This document shows positions 1-7,817 of a stretch of DNA of 37,595 nucleotides, piece by piece. The position numbers and the translations under genes were made by a program. The first letter of the stretch is position 1. Each line of letters begins with the position of its first letter. This DNA is from Streptomyces griseomycini. Lineage in GTDB: Bacteria > Actinomycetota > Actinomycetes > Streptomycetales > Streptomycetaceae. The stretch covers positions 1 to 37,595 of the forward strand of contig NZ_JACHJI010000030.1 of assembly GCF_014203535.1 (NCBI RefSeq), written 5' to 3'. The notes under the pieces are model-generated. The model saw nothing but the letters and a program-made list of their open reading frames with translations. It did no database searches and was not told the DNA's origin.

Positions 1-83
1 TGTGCCCGGATCGTCGACCGCACCACGAGCAGCGGGAGTGCCGGATCCACCTGGGGCCCCGTGACGGCACCGTGCCTGGTCAC
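1..83 (-). CDS. N-terminal fragment of an unrecognised protein (runs off the left edge)
   Basis: A GTG codon at 83 on the minus strand is preceded by a near-perfect ribosome binding site (GGAGGAATCTCC just upstream, 91-95 on the plus strand reading cctcc), and the frame stays open to the window edge for 27 codons. The visible start reads VTRHGAVTGPQVDPALPLL and then VVRSTIRA. I do not recognise the family. The gene runs in the same direction as the lanthipeptide genes but lies beyond a strong hairpin terminator, so it is probably a separate transcription unit; it could still belong to the cluster (protease, transporter or regulator), which the window does not show. Confidence 0.6.
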   Translation of the reverse strand, partial: MTRHGAVTGPQVDPALPLLVVRSTIRA

Positions 84-167
84 GGAGATTCCTCCAGGTG
101 CTCGATCAAGATCGGGGATCAGTGGGTTCGTCCGGTCGAGGACGGACGTCAGCGAGCCGGCGAGGCC

Positions 168-198
168 GGTGCCTCCGCCCAGGGAAGGCGGAGGCACC
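168..198 (-). terminator. Hairpin terminator after the lanthipeptide operon
   Basis: A perfect 12-bp inverted repeat (GGTGCCTCCGCC and its complement) with a 7-nt loop lies 12 bases beyond the stop codon of the methyltransferase gene. There is no T-tract, which is usual for Streptomyces terminators. It separates the operon from the partial gene at the left edge. Confidence 0.8.
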
Positions 199-210
199 CA
201 CGGGCACGGC

Positions 211-1413
211 TCAGTACGTCAGCGTCAGTCGGCTCTCGCGCTTGCTGATCACGGAGCCCGGTCCAGCGGCTGCGTCGGTCTTCGCCGGAGTGATGGTCAG
301 GCGGGGAACGGCGGTGCGTGCGCTGCCCCAGGCATCGATGTGGGCGATGAGGTCCTGAGCGAGCGCCTCGGCACGCGGACCGTACGCGGCCGCGCCGAGC
401 CGGAACGGCCGCTGGCTGTCGGCGTCTTCACGGCGAACGATCAGGTAAGCGAAGGAGCCGCCGTCGACGAGGAGCGGGCTCCGGCCGGGGACGGCGGGCC
501 GCAGAATCAGCTCCTGGGCCAGCGCATCAGGCGTGGCCTCCAGGCGGCACACGCGATCGTCTCCGACAGTGGCGCGCAGCCACACCCCGTCGAACGACTC
601 GTCTCCGCCGATCCACTGGTCGGACAGGACCTCGGCCGGCGCGCTGCGCAGGCTGGCGCCGAGCGCGTCGGCGTCCACCGCCTGGTCCTCGTCGTAGTGG
701 ACGCGGATGGTGCCGCCCGTGTCGAGGGCGGCCGTCCTTTCACCGTCCTGCCCGATGATCGGGACGAAGCCGCACAGCGCCATGCCGTCGGAGACGAGCG
801 TGTCGCCGCGCCGGGTCAGGGCCACGGACCGGGTCTGGCCTCGCCAGCGCAGCGGGAGGACGAGGCGCCCGCCCTCGCGGAGCTGGTCCCACCACGCCGC
901 AGGCACGTCCCACAGGCCCACGGCGGCCAGCATCCGGTCGTAGGGGGCAGTCTCCGGTGCGCCGACCAGTCCGTCGCGTTCCCTCACGTGCACGCGCCCG
1001 TACCCGGCACGGTTGAGCATGGTGCGTGCGTACAGGGCCACGTCGGGGTCGATGTCGATGCTGGTGACGCTTCCGTCCGTGCCTGTGAGTTCCGCGAGCA
1101 GCGCGGCGTTGTAGCCGGTTCCGGCGCCGATCTCGAGGATGCTGTCGCCGGGCCGGACGTCGAGCTGGACGAGCATCATCGCGACGACGGACGGCACCGA
1201 TGCGCAGGACAGGGCGAGCGGTCCGTCCGGGTTGTCCTTGATGATCACGGCCTGGTCGGCGTACGCGTCCTTGAGGTCGATGCCGGGGAGGAACGCCTCG
1301 CGGTTCACCGTCCGCAGGGCGCGCTCGACGTCATCGGTCAGGCTCACGCCCTTCAGGATCATTTCGTCGACGAGGCTGTTGCGGAGCTCGCCTGCGGTCG
1401 GGCTCTGGTTCAC
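211..1413 (-). CDS. PCMT-like methyltransferase of the FxLD lanthipeptide system
   Basis: This 400-residue protein resembles protein-L-isoaspartate O-methyltransferases: the SAM-binding motif I is LEIGAGTGYNAALLA at about residues 93-107, preceded by an N-terminal helical region and followed by a roughly 180-residue C-terminal extension typical of the 'methyltransferase, FxLD system' family. The start is GTG at 1413 with AAAGG upstream, 10 bases after the lanC stop, so it is co-transcribed with lanC and lanB. In lanthipeptide pathways related enzymes methylate an Asp side chain in the modified core, giving succinimide and then isoaspartate (LanS-type chemistry). The precursor here has one Asp in the core, within Asn-Asp-Gly, a favourable succinimide site. 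The family assignment is strong; the exact product is inference. Confidence 0.88.
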   Translation of the reverse strand: MNQSPTAGELRNSLVDEMILKGVSLTDDVERALRTVNREAFLPGIDLKDAYADQAVIIKDNPDGPLALSCASVPSVVAMMLVQLDVRPGDSILEIGAGTGYNAALLAELTGTDGSVTSIDIDPDVALYARTMLNRAGYGRVHVRERDGLVGAPETAPYDRMLAAVGLWDVPAAWWDQLREGGRLVLPLRWRGQTRSVALTRRGDTLVSDGMALCGFVPIIGQDGERTAALDTGGTIRVHYDEDQAVDADALGASLRSAPAEVLSDQWIGGDESFDGVWLRATVGDDRVCRLEATPDALAQELILRPAVPGRSPLLVDGGSFAYLIVRREDADSQRPFRLGAAAYGPRAEALAQDLIAHIDAWGSARTAVPRLTITPAKTDAAAGPGSVISKRESRLTLTY

Positions 1414-1423
1414 GGTGGACCTT

Positions 1424-2566
1424 TCAGCTCAGGAGGAGGCACGTCTCCCACCCCAGGTCAGCGGGGCGGGGAGTGCGGAGGGCGTGCAGCGTGAGAAGGA
1501 CGCCGGCGTTGCCGGTGAGCAGACCGGTGTCCTGGGGTATGCCGTGCCGCACCATGTGGGTGTCGAGCCGTGCGTGGATCTTCGGCAACTGGTGTGCGAT
1601 GTCGGGGGTCATGGCGTCGGCGGCGACGCGGTCGCAGGTCAGCAGCAGTCCGGCCCAGCCGTGACAGACCGTGGCCTCGTGGAGCTGGGCAAGCTGCAGG
1701 GGGTCGGTGAGGGAGCTGAGCACGGCGCGCTCGGCGATCTGGCGTCCCAGGGCGTCGTGGCGGGCGAGCGCAGCGAGCTGCAGGGCGCGGCCGATGCCGG
1801 GTGTGCCGTAGCACCAAGAGGGACGTTCCGGTTCCATGCCGGCGACCGGTCCCTGCAGGAAGGCGTCCAGCGGGAGGAGGCCGGGCCACCCGACGGCTCC
1901 GCCGTTGAACTGCTGGACCCACCGGGTGAGGAAGGCGATGCCCTCGTCGAGCGCGTGCTCCTGGCCGTCGACGGTGCATCCGGCGCGGCCGGCGAGAGCG
2001 AGGAGCGCGAGCGGACCCGCCACGCCGTGCGCCAGGCCGAAGTTCGCATGGCCGGTGCTGAACGCTCCGGCGCCGAGTGCGCCGCTCGGCGCATCGGCCG
2101 CCCACCACCCGGGGACCTGGTGACCGGCCACGGTGATGGGTTCGGTGAGCAGCCGCACAAGATAGTTCAGGACGAGCCGGAGGGCTGCGTCCCGGCCGGA
2201 ACGCAGCAGGAAGGCCCCGAGGCCGGTCAGCCCGCTGATCAGGTCGTACTCGGCCATGCGGGGTGGCCGGCCGCGGTCCATGCGTCGCTGCCCGGCGTCC
2301 ACGCGGGCGGCGACGATCGCGATCGTCTCGGCGTCCAGCTCGGCGAGCGCCCGCGCGTAGGCGGGGTGCTCGGCAAGGTGGAGGGCGTAGGCGACGGCGG
2401 GGACCCCTCGGTACAGGCTCGCCTCGTCGGGGTGCCCGGCCAAGGGATGAGCGGTGACGGCCTGCGCCGCTGCGTGGGCTGCGCTCCAGTCGCCACGACT
2501 GCGAGCGAGCACCATCTCGTGCAGGGCGGCCCCGGCCAGGCCGCCGCCCAGGTCGTCGCGCCTCAT
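1424..2566 (-). CDS. lanC: Class I lanthionine synthetase C-family cyclase (LanC)
   Basis: The 380-residue protein has the LanC toroid signature. The zinc ligands are Cys252 in WCYGTPGIG and the Cys301-His302 pair in CHGWAGLLL; His180 in GLAHGVAG matches the conserved active-site histidine region. LanC enzymes catalyse Michael-type addition of Cys thiols to dehydroalanine or dehydrobutyrine, closing (methyl)lanthionine rings in the cytoplasm. The ATG at 2566 overlaps the lanB stop as ATGA, which fixes the start and shows translational coupling. The length is slightly short of the usual 400 or so but no core motif is missing. Confidence 0.94.
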   Translation of the reverse strand: MRRDDLGGGLAGAALHEMVLARSRGDWSAAHAAAQAVTAHPLAGHPDEASLYRGVPAVAYALHLAEHPAYARALAELDAETIAIVAARVDAGQRRMDRGRPPRMAEYDLISGLTGLGAFLLRSGRDAALRLVLNYLVRLLTEPITVAGHQVPGWWAADAPSGALGAGAFSTGHANFGLAHGVAGPLALLALAGRAGCTVDGQEHALDEGIAFLTRWVQQFNGGAVGWPGLLPLDAFLQGPVAGMEPERPSWCYGTPGIGRALQLAALARHDALGRQIAERAVLSSLTDPLQLAQLHEATVCHGWAGLLLTCDRVAADAMTPDIAHQLPKIHARLDTHMVRHGIPQDTGLLTGNAGVLLTLHALRTPRPADLGWETCLLLS

Positions 2567-5553
2567 GCTGTCCCCCGCGCCACCAGAGATCGGCAGGCCT
2601 GACGGGCGGCGTGCCGGCAGGCGGCCTCGCTGACGCGATCGGGGCCCAGCATCCGGTTGTGGTGCATGTGCAGCAGCGATTCGAGGACGTCCTCGGTGCG
2701 CCGGTTGTCGACAAGGTCCCGGTAGGCGCCCAGTGCCGCCCGCCGCTGCGCCAGGGCGGTCGCCAGTCGTGGGGAGGCGGCCGGCAGCGGATGGCCGTGC
2801 ACGTGGTGGACGGCGGGCCGGGTGATGTCGGGGCGTCCCTCGGTGCGCGGTGCCGGGGCGGTGGCCAGCCACGTGCGGCCCTCGCGGGTGCCGAGGAAGC
2901 CCTCCACCATGTCGATCATGCTGAGGGCGCACCGCACTTCCGTGTCGAACGAGGGCAGGTCGGCAAGTGCGCAGCGTGCTACGAGGCTGTCCGCGATGAA
3001 CACGGATTCGGCCGCGGCCATCGCGGGGCCGGTGCCGTAGCGGCCGGTTTCGGGCCGGTATCCGTCGACGACGAGGTGGGAGGCGAGCCGGTCGGCGGTG
3101 AGCTGCTCGGTCCACGCGGCCACCTTCTGCAGGATGCCTGCGTACCTGAGTGCGCCGTTGGCGGGTATGCGGATGCGCAGGTGGTCTGTCTCGTTCAGCG
3201 AGCGGTAGCGCACGAACCACACGTCGGCGGTCCCGAGGTCCCCGAGCAGGGCGGGCAGTCGGCGCGTGAGGATCTGGTCCATCGCTGTGGGATGGCTGAA
3301 CACCTTGGCCTGCAGCCAGCGTCGGCCCCCGCCGTCGGGCCTCGACAGATGGCAGCCCGCGACGAGGGGGGCCTGGGACAGGTCCGGATGCGGGATCTGA
3401 GGACCGGCAGCGGCCAGCGGCATGGTGATCTCGTGCGCGTGCCCGATCCACCCCAGGTCGTCTTCCTCGACGGTTTCGGCGAGAACGGCGTGCGCACGAC
3501 CCTGGAGGTACTGGTGGATCAGGCGCGCGTGAAGCGGCTCGGCCAGGTCGAGGCTCATGGAACGGTCGTCGTCGCGGAGCTCGAGGCGTGGCGGGCAGCG
3601 CCAGGTGGCGGCCCAGTCGGTCAACGCGGCGTGCCAGGCTGCGGTGAACGGACCGGCCGGCAGGACTGCAGCGGGTAACTTCCACCGTGCCGGGGCCAGG
3701 ATCGTACGGCGGTAGCGGACCCTCGGCAGGTACGGCAGCGTGACGGCGGCCGGGCCCCAGTCGAATGCGGTCCAGGCCACGGCGAAGCCGCGGCCGATCA
3801 TGGCCAGGAAACGAGCCAGGGGAGGCGCCTGCTTCTCGAGCGCGAGCGGGTGCAGGACGACGGGCTCCACGACGCGCCGCCGGGAGACACTGACCAGGTG
3901 CAGGCCTTTGCCGGTGGAGAAGACCGCCAGGTCGTCCAGGCCGACGACGTCATCGGCCGGCTCTCGGTGCTCACCGAGGCTGAGGATGTGGGGCAGCAGG
4001 GCGGGGATGCGGGCGACGTTCTCCGCGTGCGGGAAGTCGGGCGCGAAGGAGAGCTGTGCGGGCAGTGCTCCTTGGACCATGGTGGGCAGTTTCGGGTACG
4101 GGTCCGACAGCCGACGTCCCAGGACGGCGGTGAAGCGTCCGGACAGGACGCCGGCCGTCCAGGCGGGGCGCACGTCCAGCAGGAAGTCGCCGCGGTCCAC
4201 TGCCTTCCGACTGGCGGACCGGATGCGGAACCCCAGCTCGACATGGGGTGCCACCGCTGGTGTCTCGGAGTCGCCGGCGAGGTCGTCGATGTCCGCGTCC
4301 GTGAGGACGACCTCGCGGGTTCCGTCCATGACCGCCTGCGCGGCCCTCGCAGCGAGCTTCTCGTCGCGGGGCAGCACCGTGGGCGGTGCCTCCGGCCAGG
4401 GCGACAGGGGGTAGTCGGCGGGGAATCCGATGCCCGCGGCCAGGTCTACGGCGTCACGGACAGGGACCAGGACCCCGGCGCCGTAGCGCTCCCAGAAATG
4501 CGTGGCGTACGCCGCCCACGCCGGGGCCGGGCCGCGCGTACGAGTCAGGCGTACGAGTGCGTGCGCGGCGTTCTCGGCCTCATCCAGAACATGGACCGGG
4601 ACGCTCACCCTGGCGTCGAGCCGCAGGTCGAGGCTGATGCGGCTTCGGCTCTCCACGGCGGCGAACCGCATCAGGCCGTCGGCGCTCTCGCGCAGCTTGC
4701 GGGTGCCGGCGCCAGAGGTGTGGTTGTGCGCGGCGAGGAGCTGCCGGACGTCGCCGAGGTGAGCGAGGACGTCCTGCGTCTCCGGCTCGAGCTCCGGAAC
4801 ATGGGGGCTGAGGATGCGCAGGATGTGCCCCATGGGATCGTCCACGGTCATGGGGGCCGCGAGACTGCTGGTCAGATAGCCGTCGGTGAGGGCCCGTGCG
4901 ATCAGGCGCCGGGCCTGTCCGGGGGTTCCGCCTGCTTCGGTCAGCCGCCGCAGGAGCTCGCGGCCGGACGTCGGTGTCGCGGCCGTCTGCAGGAGGACGG
5001 ACACGGGACGGCTGATCCTGGCACTGGCGATGCGACCGCCGGAGCGGGGGGTGTTGACGGTGTCGCCGCGGCGGAAGGCCAGGTTGTTGAAGCGAATGGT
5101 CAGGTGCGGCAAGACGTCGGCTCGGACCTCCAGGTCCCTGCGCACGTGATCGACCCACAGCGTGTCGGGGCGGGCGACCGGCTGATGGGCGGTGCCGATC
5201 GTGACAGACGTGGGCCCCACCTCGGCGAGGGCAACGCCTGCGAACAGGCCGAACGGTGTCGACCGCCCAGCGGCTCGCAGCACATACCCGGCGACCGAGC
5301 ATGTGGCCTTCCGGATCCTCTTCGGCGGAACGTCATCGCCGCTCAGGATCCGCTCGACGTAGTCGGCCAGGCGTGGGGAGGCCGCACGGAGCGGCGTGAC
5401 GAACGTGTCGTCCGCCCATAGGCCGGCGAGCCACTGCCTGCATTCGTCTGCGGAGTCGAAGGCGGGCCAGCTCGAGGGGCGGGCCCGTACCGGCATGGCG
5501 GCAGCGCGCACGACGAGAACGTCCCCGCACCGTCGGTAGATCGGTCGAGTCAC
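2563..5553 (-). CDS. lanB: Class I lanthipeptide dehydratase (LanB)
   Basis: The 996-residue protein has both parts of a full LanB. An N-terminal glutamylation domain carries the signature RSTPFGLFAGV at about residues 97-107, and a C-terminal elimination (SpaB_C, thiopeptide-type) domain occupies roughly the last 300 residues, including WFVRYRSLNETDHLRIRI. It would activate Ser/Thr of the precursor with glutamyl-tRNA and eliminate glutamate to give dehydroamino acids. The reading frame stays open upstream to 6462, but the true start is GTG at 5553, preceded by GGAGGG with 6-nt spacing, 71 bases after the precursor gene. The upstream extension has shadow-like, Arg/Pro-rich composition and overlaps the precursor gene. 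Confidence 0.94.
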   Translation of the reverse strand: MTRPIYRRCGDVLVVRAAAMPVRARPSSWPAFDSADECRQWLAGLWADDTFVTPLRAASPRLADYVERILSGDDVPPKRIRKATCSVAGYVLRAAGRSTPFGLFAGVALAEVGPTSVTIGTAHQPVARPDTLWVDHVRRDLEVRADVLPHLTIRFNNLAFRRGDTVNTPRSGGRIASARISRPVSVLLQTAATPTSGRELLRRLTEAGGTPGQARRLIARALTDGYLTSSLAAPMTVDDPMGHILRILSPHVPELEPETQDVLAHLGDVRQLLAAHNHTSGAGTRKLRESADGLMRFAAVESRSRISLDLRLDARVSVPVHVLDEAENAAHALVRLTRTRGPAPAWAAYATHFWERYGAGVLVPVRDAVDLAAGIGFPADYPLSPWPEAPPTVLPRDEKLAARAAQAVMDGTREVVLTDADIDDLAGDSETPAVAPHVELGFRIRSASRKAVDRGDFLLDVRPAWTAGVLSGRFTAVLGRRLSDPYPKLPTMVQGALPAQLSFAPDFPHAENVARIPALLPHILSLGEHREPADDVVGLDDLAVFSTGKGLHLVSVSRRRVVEPVVLHPLALEKQAPPLARFLAMIGRGFAVAWTAFDWGPAAVTLPYLPRVRYRRTILAPARWKLPAAVLPAGPFTAAWHAALTDWAATWRCPPRLELRDDDRSMSLDLAEPLHARLIHQYLQGRAHAVLAETVEEDDLGWIGHAHEITMPLAAAGPQIPHPDLSQAPLVAGCHLSRPDGGGRRWLQAKVFSHPTAMDQILTRRLPALLGDLGTADVWFVRYRSLNETDHLRIRIPANGALRYAGILQKVAAWTEQLTADRLASHLVVDGYRPETGRYGTGPAMAAAESVFIADSLVARCALADLPSFDTEVRCALSMIDMVEGFLGTREGRTWLATAPAPRTEGRPDITRPAVHHVHGHPLPAASPRLATALAQRRAALGAYRDLVDNRRTEDVLESLLHMHHNRMLGPDRVSEAACRHAARQACRSLVARGTA

Positions 5554-5576
5554 GGGTATCCCTCCGTCCGTGATCG

Positions 5577-5613
5577 CTGGTGCGGTCGGGGCGGACAACC
5601 CCGCCCGCACCAG
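5577..5613 (-). promoter_or_regulatory. Hairpin between precursor and lanB genes (attenuator-like)
   Basis: A 15-bp stem with one mismatch and a 7-nt loop (arms CTGGTGCGG-TCGGGG and CCCCGCCCGCACCAG) fills most of the 71-base gap between the precursor stop and the lanB start. A partial terminator at this place is common in lanthipeptide operons and lets the precursor transcript exceed that of the enzymes. The role is inferred from position and structure. Confidence 0.6.
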
Positions 5614-5624
5614 CAGCTGTCGGG

Positions 5625-5792
5625 TCAGCTCGACGCACAGGACGAGGCGCAGCTCGCGGCGCACCCGTCGTTGGTGCCGCAGGCCTCGACGATCGGCGTC
5701 GGGGCCCGTGTGATGGTGGTGGTCAGCTCCCACTCGTCGGAGAGCGGAACCTCGACCGTCTCGGTGGCGAGTGGCGCAGCGACAGAAGCCAT
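5625..5792 (-). CDS. lanA: FxLD-type lanthipeptide precursor peptide
   Basis: This 55-residue peptide starts at ATG 5792 with AAGGAG seven bases upstream. The leader (about 1-36) is acidic, with PLSDEWELTTTI where FxLD-family precursors carry their F-x-L-D motif. The C-terminal core EACGTNDGCAASCASSCASS has four Cys (38, 44, 48, 52) and five Ser/Thr within the last 16 residues, matching the C-S/T-x-D-x-x-C...C...C pattern of the FxLD family. LanB would dehydrate Ser/Thr and LanC would close up to four rings. Asp42 is the only core Asp and is a likely methyltransferase target. The gene heads the operon with lanB, lanC and the methyltransferase. The leader motif is divergent (WELT rather than FDLD). 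Confidence 0.88.
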   Translation of the reverse strand: MASVAAPLATETVEVPLSDEWELTTTITRAPTPIVEACGTNDGCAASCASSCASS

Positions 5793-5815
5793 GGTTGTGC
5801 TCCTTGAGGAGTCGG

Positions 5816-5902
5816 CCGCCCGTGGACCCGGGCGGAGGAGTCCGCAGGACCCCCGTTGTGAGCTGCCGTGAAGGAGTGCAGCGCACAACGCGGGTACCGC
5901 GT
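5816..5902 (-). promoter_or_regulatory. 5' region of the lanthipeptide operon: leader hairpin and palindrome
   Basis: Upstream of the precursor gene are a perfect 7-bp stem (CCGCCCG/CGGGCGG, 5816-5835) ending 24 bases before the ATG, and a 15-bp palindrome ACGCGG-GTA-CCGCGT (5888-5902) that could be an operator near the promoter. No clear -10/-35 pair could be assigned. Functions are inference. Confidence 0.35.
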
Positions 5903-5914
5903 AGGGGGATGAGG

Positions 5915-5957
5915 CCTGTCCGGTGGGCCGGCCGGATCCGCCGGTCCACCGGACAGG
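5915..5957 (-). terminator. Terminator of the 7563-5961 operon
   Basis: A perfect 12-bp stem (CCTGTCCGGTGG and complement, 5915-5926/5946-5957) starts 3 bases after the stop codon at 5961. It insulates the lanthipeptide promoter from the operon upstream. There is no T-tract. Confidence 0.8.
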
Positions 5958-5960
5958 GGG

Positions 5961-6677
5961 CTATCCGGCGCGCTCCAGTTCCCAGAGCAGTTCGTCCAGG
6001 CCCAGGAGCCGGAAGGAGCTGAGCCGGCGCACCATCTGGGAGGCGAGAACGGTCGGCAGGAGCGGGTGGCCGTACGGGATCGGCCCGTCCGGCCGGGCCA
6101 CGACCTGCACGCCCCGGTGGCCGTAGCCGTAGCCGACGCCGTTCACCCCGTACAGGGGCGCGCTCTGTGCCAGGAACACCATCGGGTCGCGGGTGAGGTG
6201 CGGGCACCGCTCGGCGGCGGGGCGCGCGTGCCGGGCGCACACCGGCGGCTGGTTCGTCAGGGTCATCGGGTCTTCGGGGTCCACGGTGTCCGGCCCGGCG
6301 AGGAAGACGTACCCGAGCGGGGTCCGCGCACGGCCGGCGCAGACCTGGCAGCGCATCGCCTGCATCGTGCCCCGCTGCCGCAGGGGGTGCATCATCCGCC
6401 ACTGCGGCCTGCCCGTCGGCCTGCCGAGGTCGTCGACGGGACCGAACGCGCAGCGGGCCCACAGCACGCCGCGCAGGTCGCGGTCCCGGGGGTCCTCGTC
6501 GGTGTAGCGCAGCCGGTAGCGGCCAGGCCCGATCGAGGTCAGCAGCAGGTTGTCCGGGGCGGCTTCCTCCCTCTCACGCTGGACGACGAAGGGGACCAGG
6601 GGCGGCTCGGTGCGCACGGTGTTCTCTCCGGTACGGCGGGGCGGGGAGGCAGGGGCGGGCGTCCGGGCGTGGGTCAT
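5961..6677 (-). CDS. Hypothetical 238-residue Cys-rich protein
   Basis: The product is not recognised beyond its resemblance to uncharacterised Streptomyces proteins. A candidate metal site is formed by RCQVCAGRA (about residues 108-116) together with the CARHARPAAERCPHL stretch some 40 residues later. The sequence PPLVPFVVQREREE near the N-terminus and the many conserved-looking aromatic residues suggest a folded cytoplasmic protein; there is no signal peptide or membrane helix. The ATG at 6677 overlaps the stop of the upstream gene as ATGA and has GGGAGG upstream, so it is the last gene of a three-gene coupled operon that begins with an RsbW-like ATPase. Its role may be regulatory, judged only from that context. 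Confidence 0.75.
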   Translation of the reverse strand: MTHARTPAPASPPRRTGENTVRTEPPLVPFVVQREREEAAPDNLLLTSIGPGRYRLRYTDEDPRDRDLRGVLWARCAFGPVDDLGRPTGRPQWRMMHPLRQRGTMQAMRCQVCAGRARTPLGYVFLAGPDTVDPEDPMTLTNQPPVCARHARPAAERCPHLTRDPMVFLAQSAPLYGVNGVGYGYGHRGVQVVARPDGPIPYGHPLLPTVLASQMVRRLSSFRLLGLDELLWELERAG

Positions 6678-7093
6678 ACCACCTCCCGCAGGCAGCGTGT
6701 GGCGACGAGCCGGTCAAGGAGCTCGCTGGCGGTCCAGCCCATCCGGCGCAGCTGCCCGACGGCCCTCCGGTGGTCGCCGGGCAGGTCTTCGGCGTGCCGG
6801 GTGCGGGCCTGATCGAGGAGCCGCACCGCGGTGATGTCCTGTTCGGCTCCAGCGGCGACGGCGACGGTCACCAGCCGCACCAGGTGCCCGCGGAGTCGTC
6901 CGGCGAGTTCCTCGACGTTCTCTTCGGGCGGGGGGACGTCGTCCAGGACGGCGGCGATGTCGTCCAGGAGGCCGTCGATGTCGAGCGGCTGCCACTGGCG
7001 GACCTTCTCCAGCACCGTGCGCAGTGCGTCGCCGTCCAGGGGAGGAGCCCATGCCGACACCGGGTGGTTCCACCGGCGCACGGCGGCAGTCAT
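6674..7093 (-). CDS. Hypothetical 139-residue protein, middle gene of the operon
   Basis: The family is not recognised. The protein is mostly helical by composition (ALRTVLEKVRQW, ELAGRLRGHLVRLVTVAVA) with an acidic middle (DIDGLLDDIAAVLDDVPPPEENVEEL). It starts at ATG 7093, inside the stop of the ATPase gene (ATGA), and ends overlapping the start of the Cys-rich gene, so all three genes are translationally coupled. Such small proteins next to anti-sigma-like ATPases in Streptomyces are often regulatory partners, but nothing in the sequence shows that directly. Confidence 0.7.
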   Translation of the reverse strand: MTAAVRRWNHPVSAWAPPLDGDALRTVLEKVRQWQPLDIDGLLDDIAAVLDDVPPPEENVEELAGRLRGHLVRLVTVAVAAGAEQDITAVRLLDQARTRHAEDLPGDHRRAVGQLRRMGWTASELLDRLVATRCLREVV

Positions 7094-7563
7094 CGGTCGT
7101 CCCCGGGCAGAGGGAGGGAGCACCGGGCGCGCGAGCCGTCCTCGTCGAAGCCCCAGGTGCCGCCCAGCTCCTCGACGAGGGCGTTCACCAGGAACAGGCC
7201 GCGCCCGCTCTCCGCCTCGCTGTCGGGGCGGCCGGGAGACAGGGGCGCCGAAGGCGTCCTGTCGTCGACTTCGAAGCACAGTTCGCCCGCCGTCGGCATC
7301 CAGCCCCGCACGCCGAACGAGTCGCGGCGTCCGTGCTGCACCGCGTTCGTGCACAGTTCCGACATCACGATCAGAAGGGCGTCCACCTGGTCGTCGGACA
7401 ACCGGCAGTGGCAGCGGGTCCACGCCAGGGTGACGCGCCGCGCCACTTCCACGCTCGACGGTTCGGAGCGGAGCGTCATGCCGAAGGCGGGGAGCGTGGG
7501 TTCCGCGGCCGTCGGCGGGGGCGCCTCTAACACGCTGGTGGGCCCGGCGACTTTGGAGGGCAT
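7090..7563 (-). CDS. RsbW-like ATP-binding protein (GHKL HATPase_c_2, anti-sigma-type)
   Basis: The 157-residue protein has the GHKL fold markers: the N box SELCTNAVQHG, a G1-like FEVDDRTPS and the G2 box ESGRGLFLVNALVEELG. Such stand-alone ATPases are abundant in Streptomyces and phosphorylate or sequester partner regulators (anti-sigma factor kinases) rather than acting as full histidine kinases, because they lack the DHp helices. The ATG at 7563 has GGGAG seven bases upstream and is preferred; an in-frame start at 7659 is possible but has no good ribosome binding site. It heads the operon and faces the divergent regulator at 7818. Confidence 0.85.
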   Translation of the reverse strand: MPSKVAGPTSVLEAPPPTAAEPTLPAFGMTLRSEPSSVEVARRVTLAWTRCHCRLSDDQVDALLIVMSELCTNAVQHGRRDSFGVRGWMPTAGELCFEVDDRTPSAPLSPGRPDSEAESGRGLFLVNALVEELGGTWGFDEDGSRARCSLPLPGDDR

Positions 7564-7817
7564 AGGGAGACTCCCTGGTCCACGATGGTGCATGCCTGGA
7601 CACCCTGAGTGAGGGCTGGTACGAGCGTGGCAATCACGCGCGGACGGCTCCACCCCCAAAACGACCTCGGGATCCGGTGCGGAGTCGGCCGCCTTCCTCG
7701 GGACTTCCCCGGCCTTTCCCCGGAACCGCTGAATACCGTCCGAGTGGGGCCACTCGCCGGGGAGGGCGTTCTACCGTCGTGGCAGTGACGCGCTCGGCGG
7801 AGGGAGTGGGAGACGCC
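7564..7817. promoter_or_regulatory. Divergent intergenic region between the ATPase operon and the regulator gene
   Basis: The 254 bases must hold the promoters of both divergent units. I could not assign convincing -10/-35 boxes or a shared operator by eye. Confidence 0.4.

Noticed and set aside
61..1494. Long plus-strand frame opposite the methyltransferase gene
   Set aside because: It mirrors the codon pattern of the minus-strand gene, lacks recognisable motifs, and spans the terminator and the lanC end.
5554..6462. Upstream extension of the lanB frame
   Set aside because: The sequence is Arg/Pro-rich, overlaps the precursor gene and the Cys-rich gene in other frames, and the GTG at 5553 has an ideal ribosome binding site.
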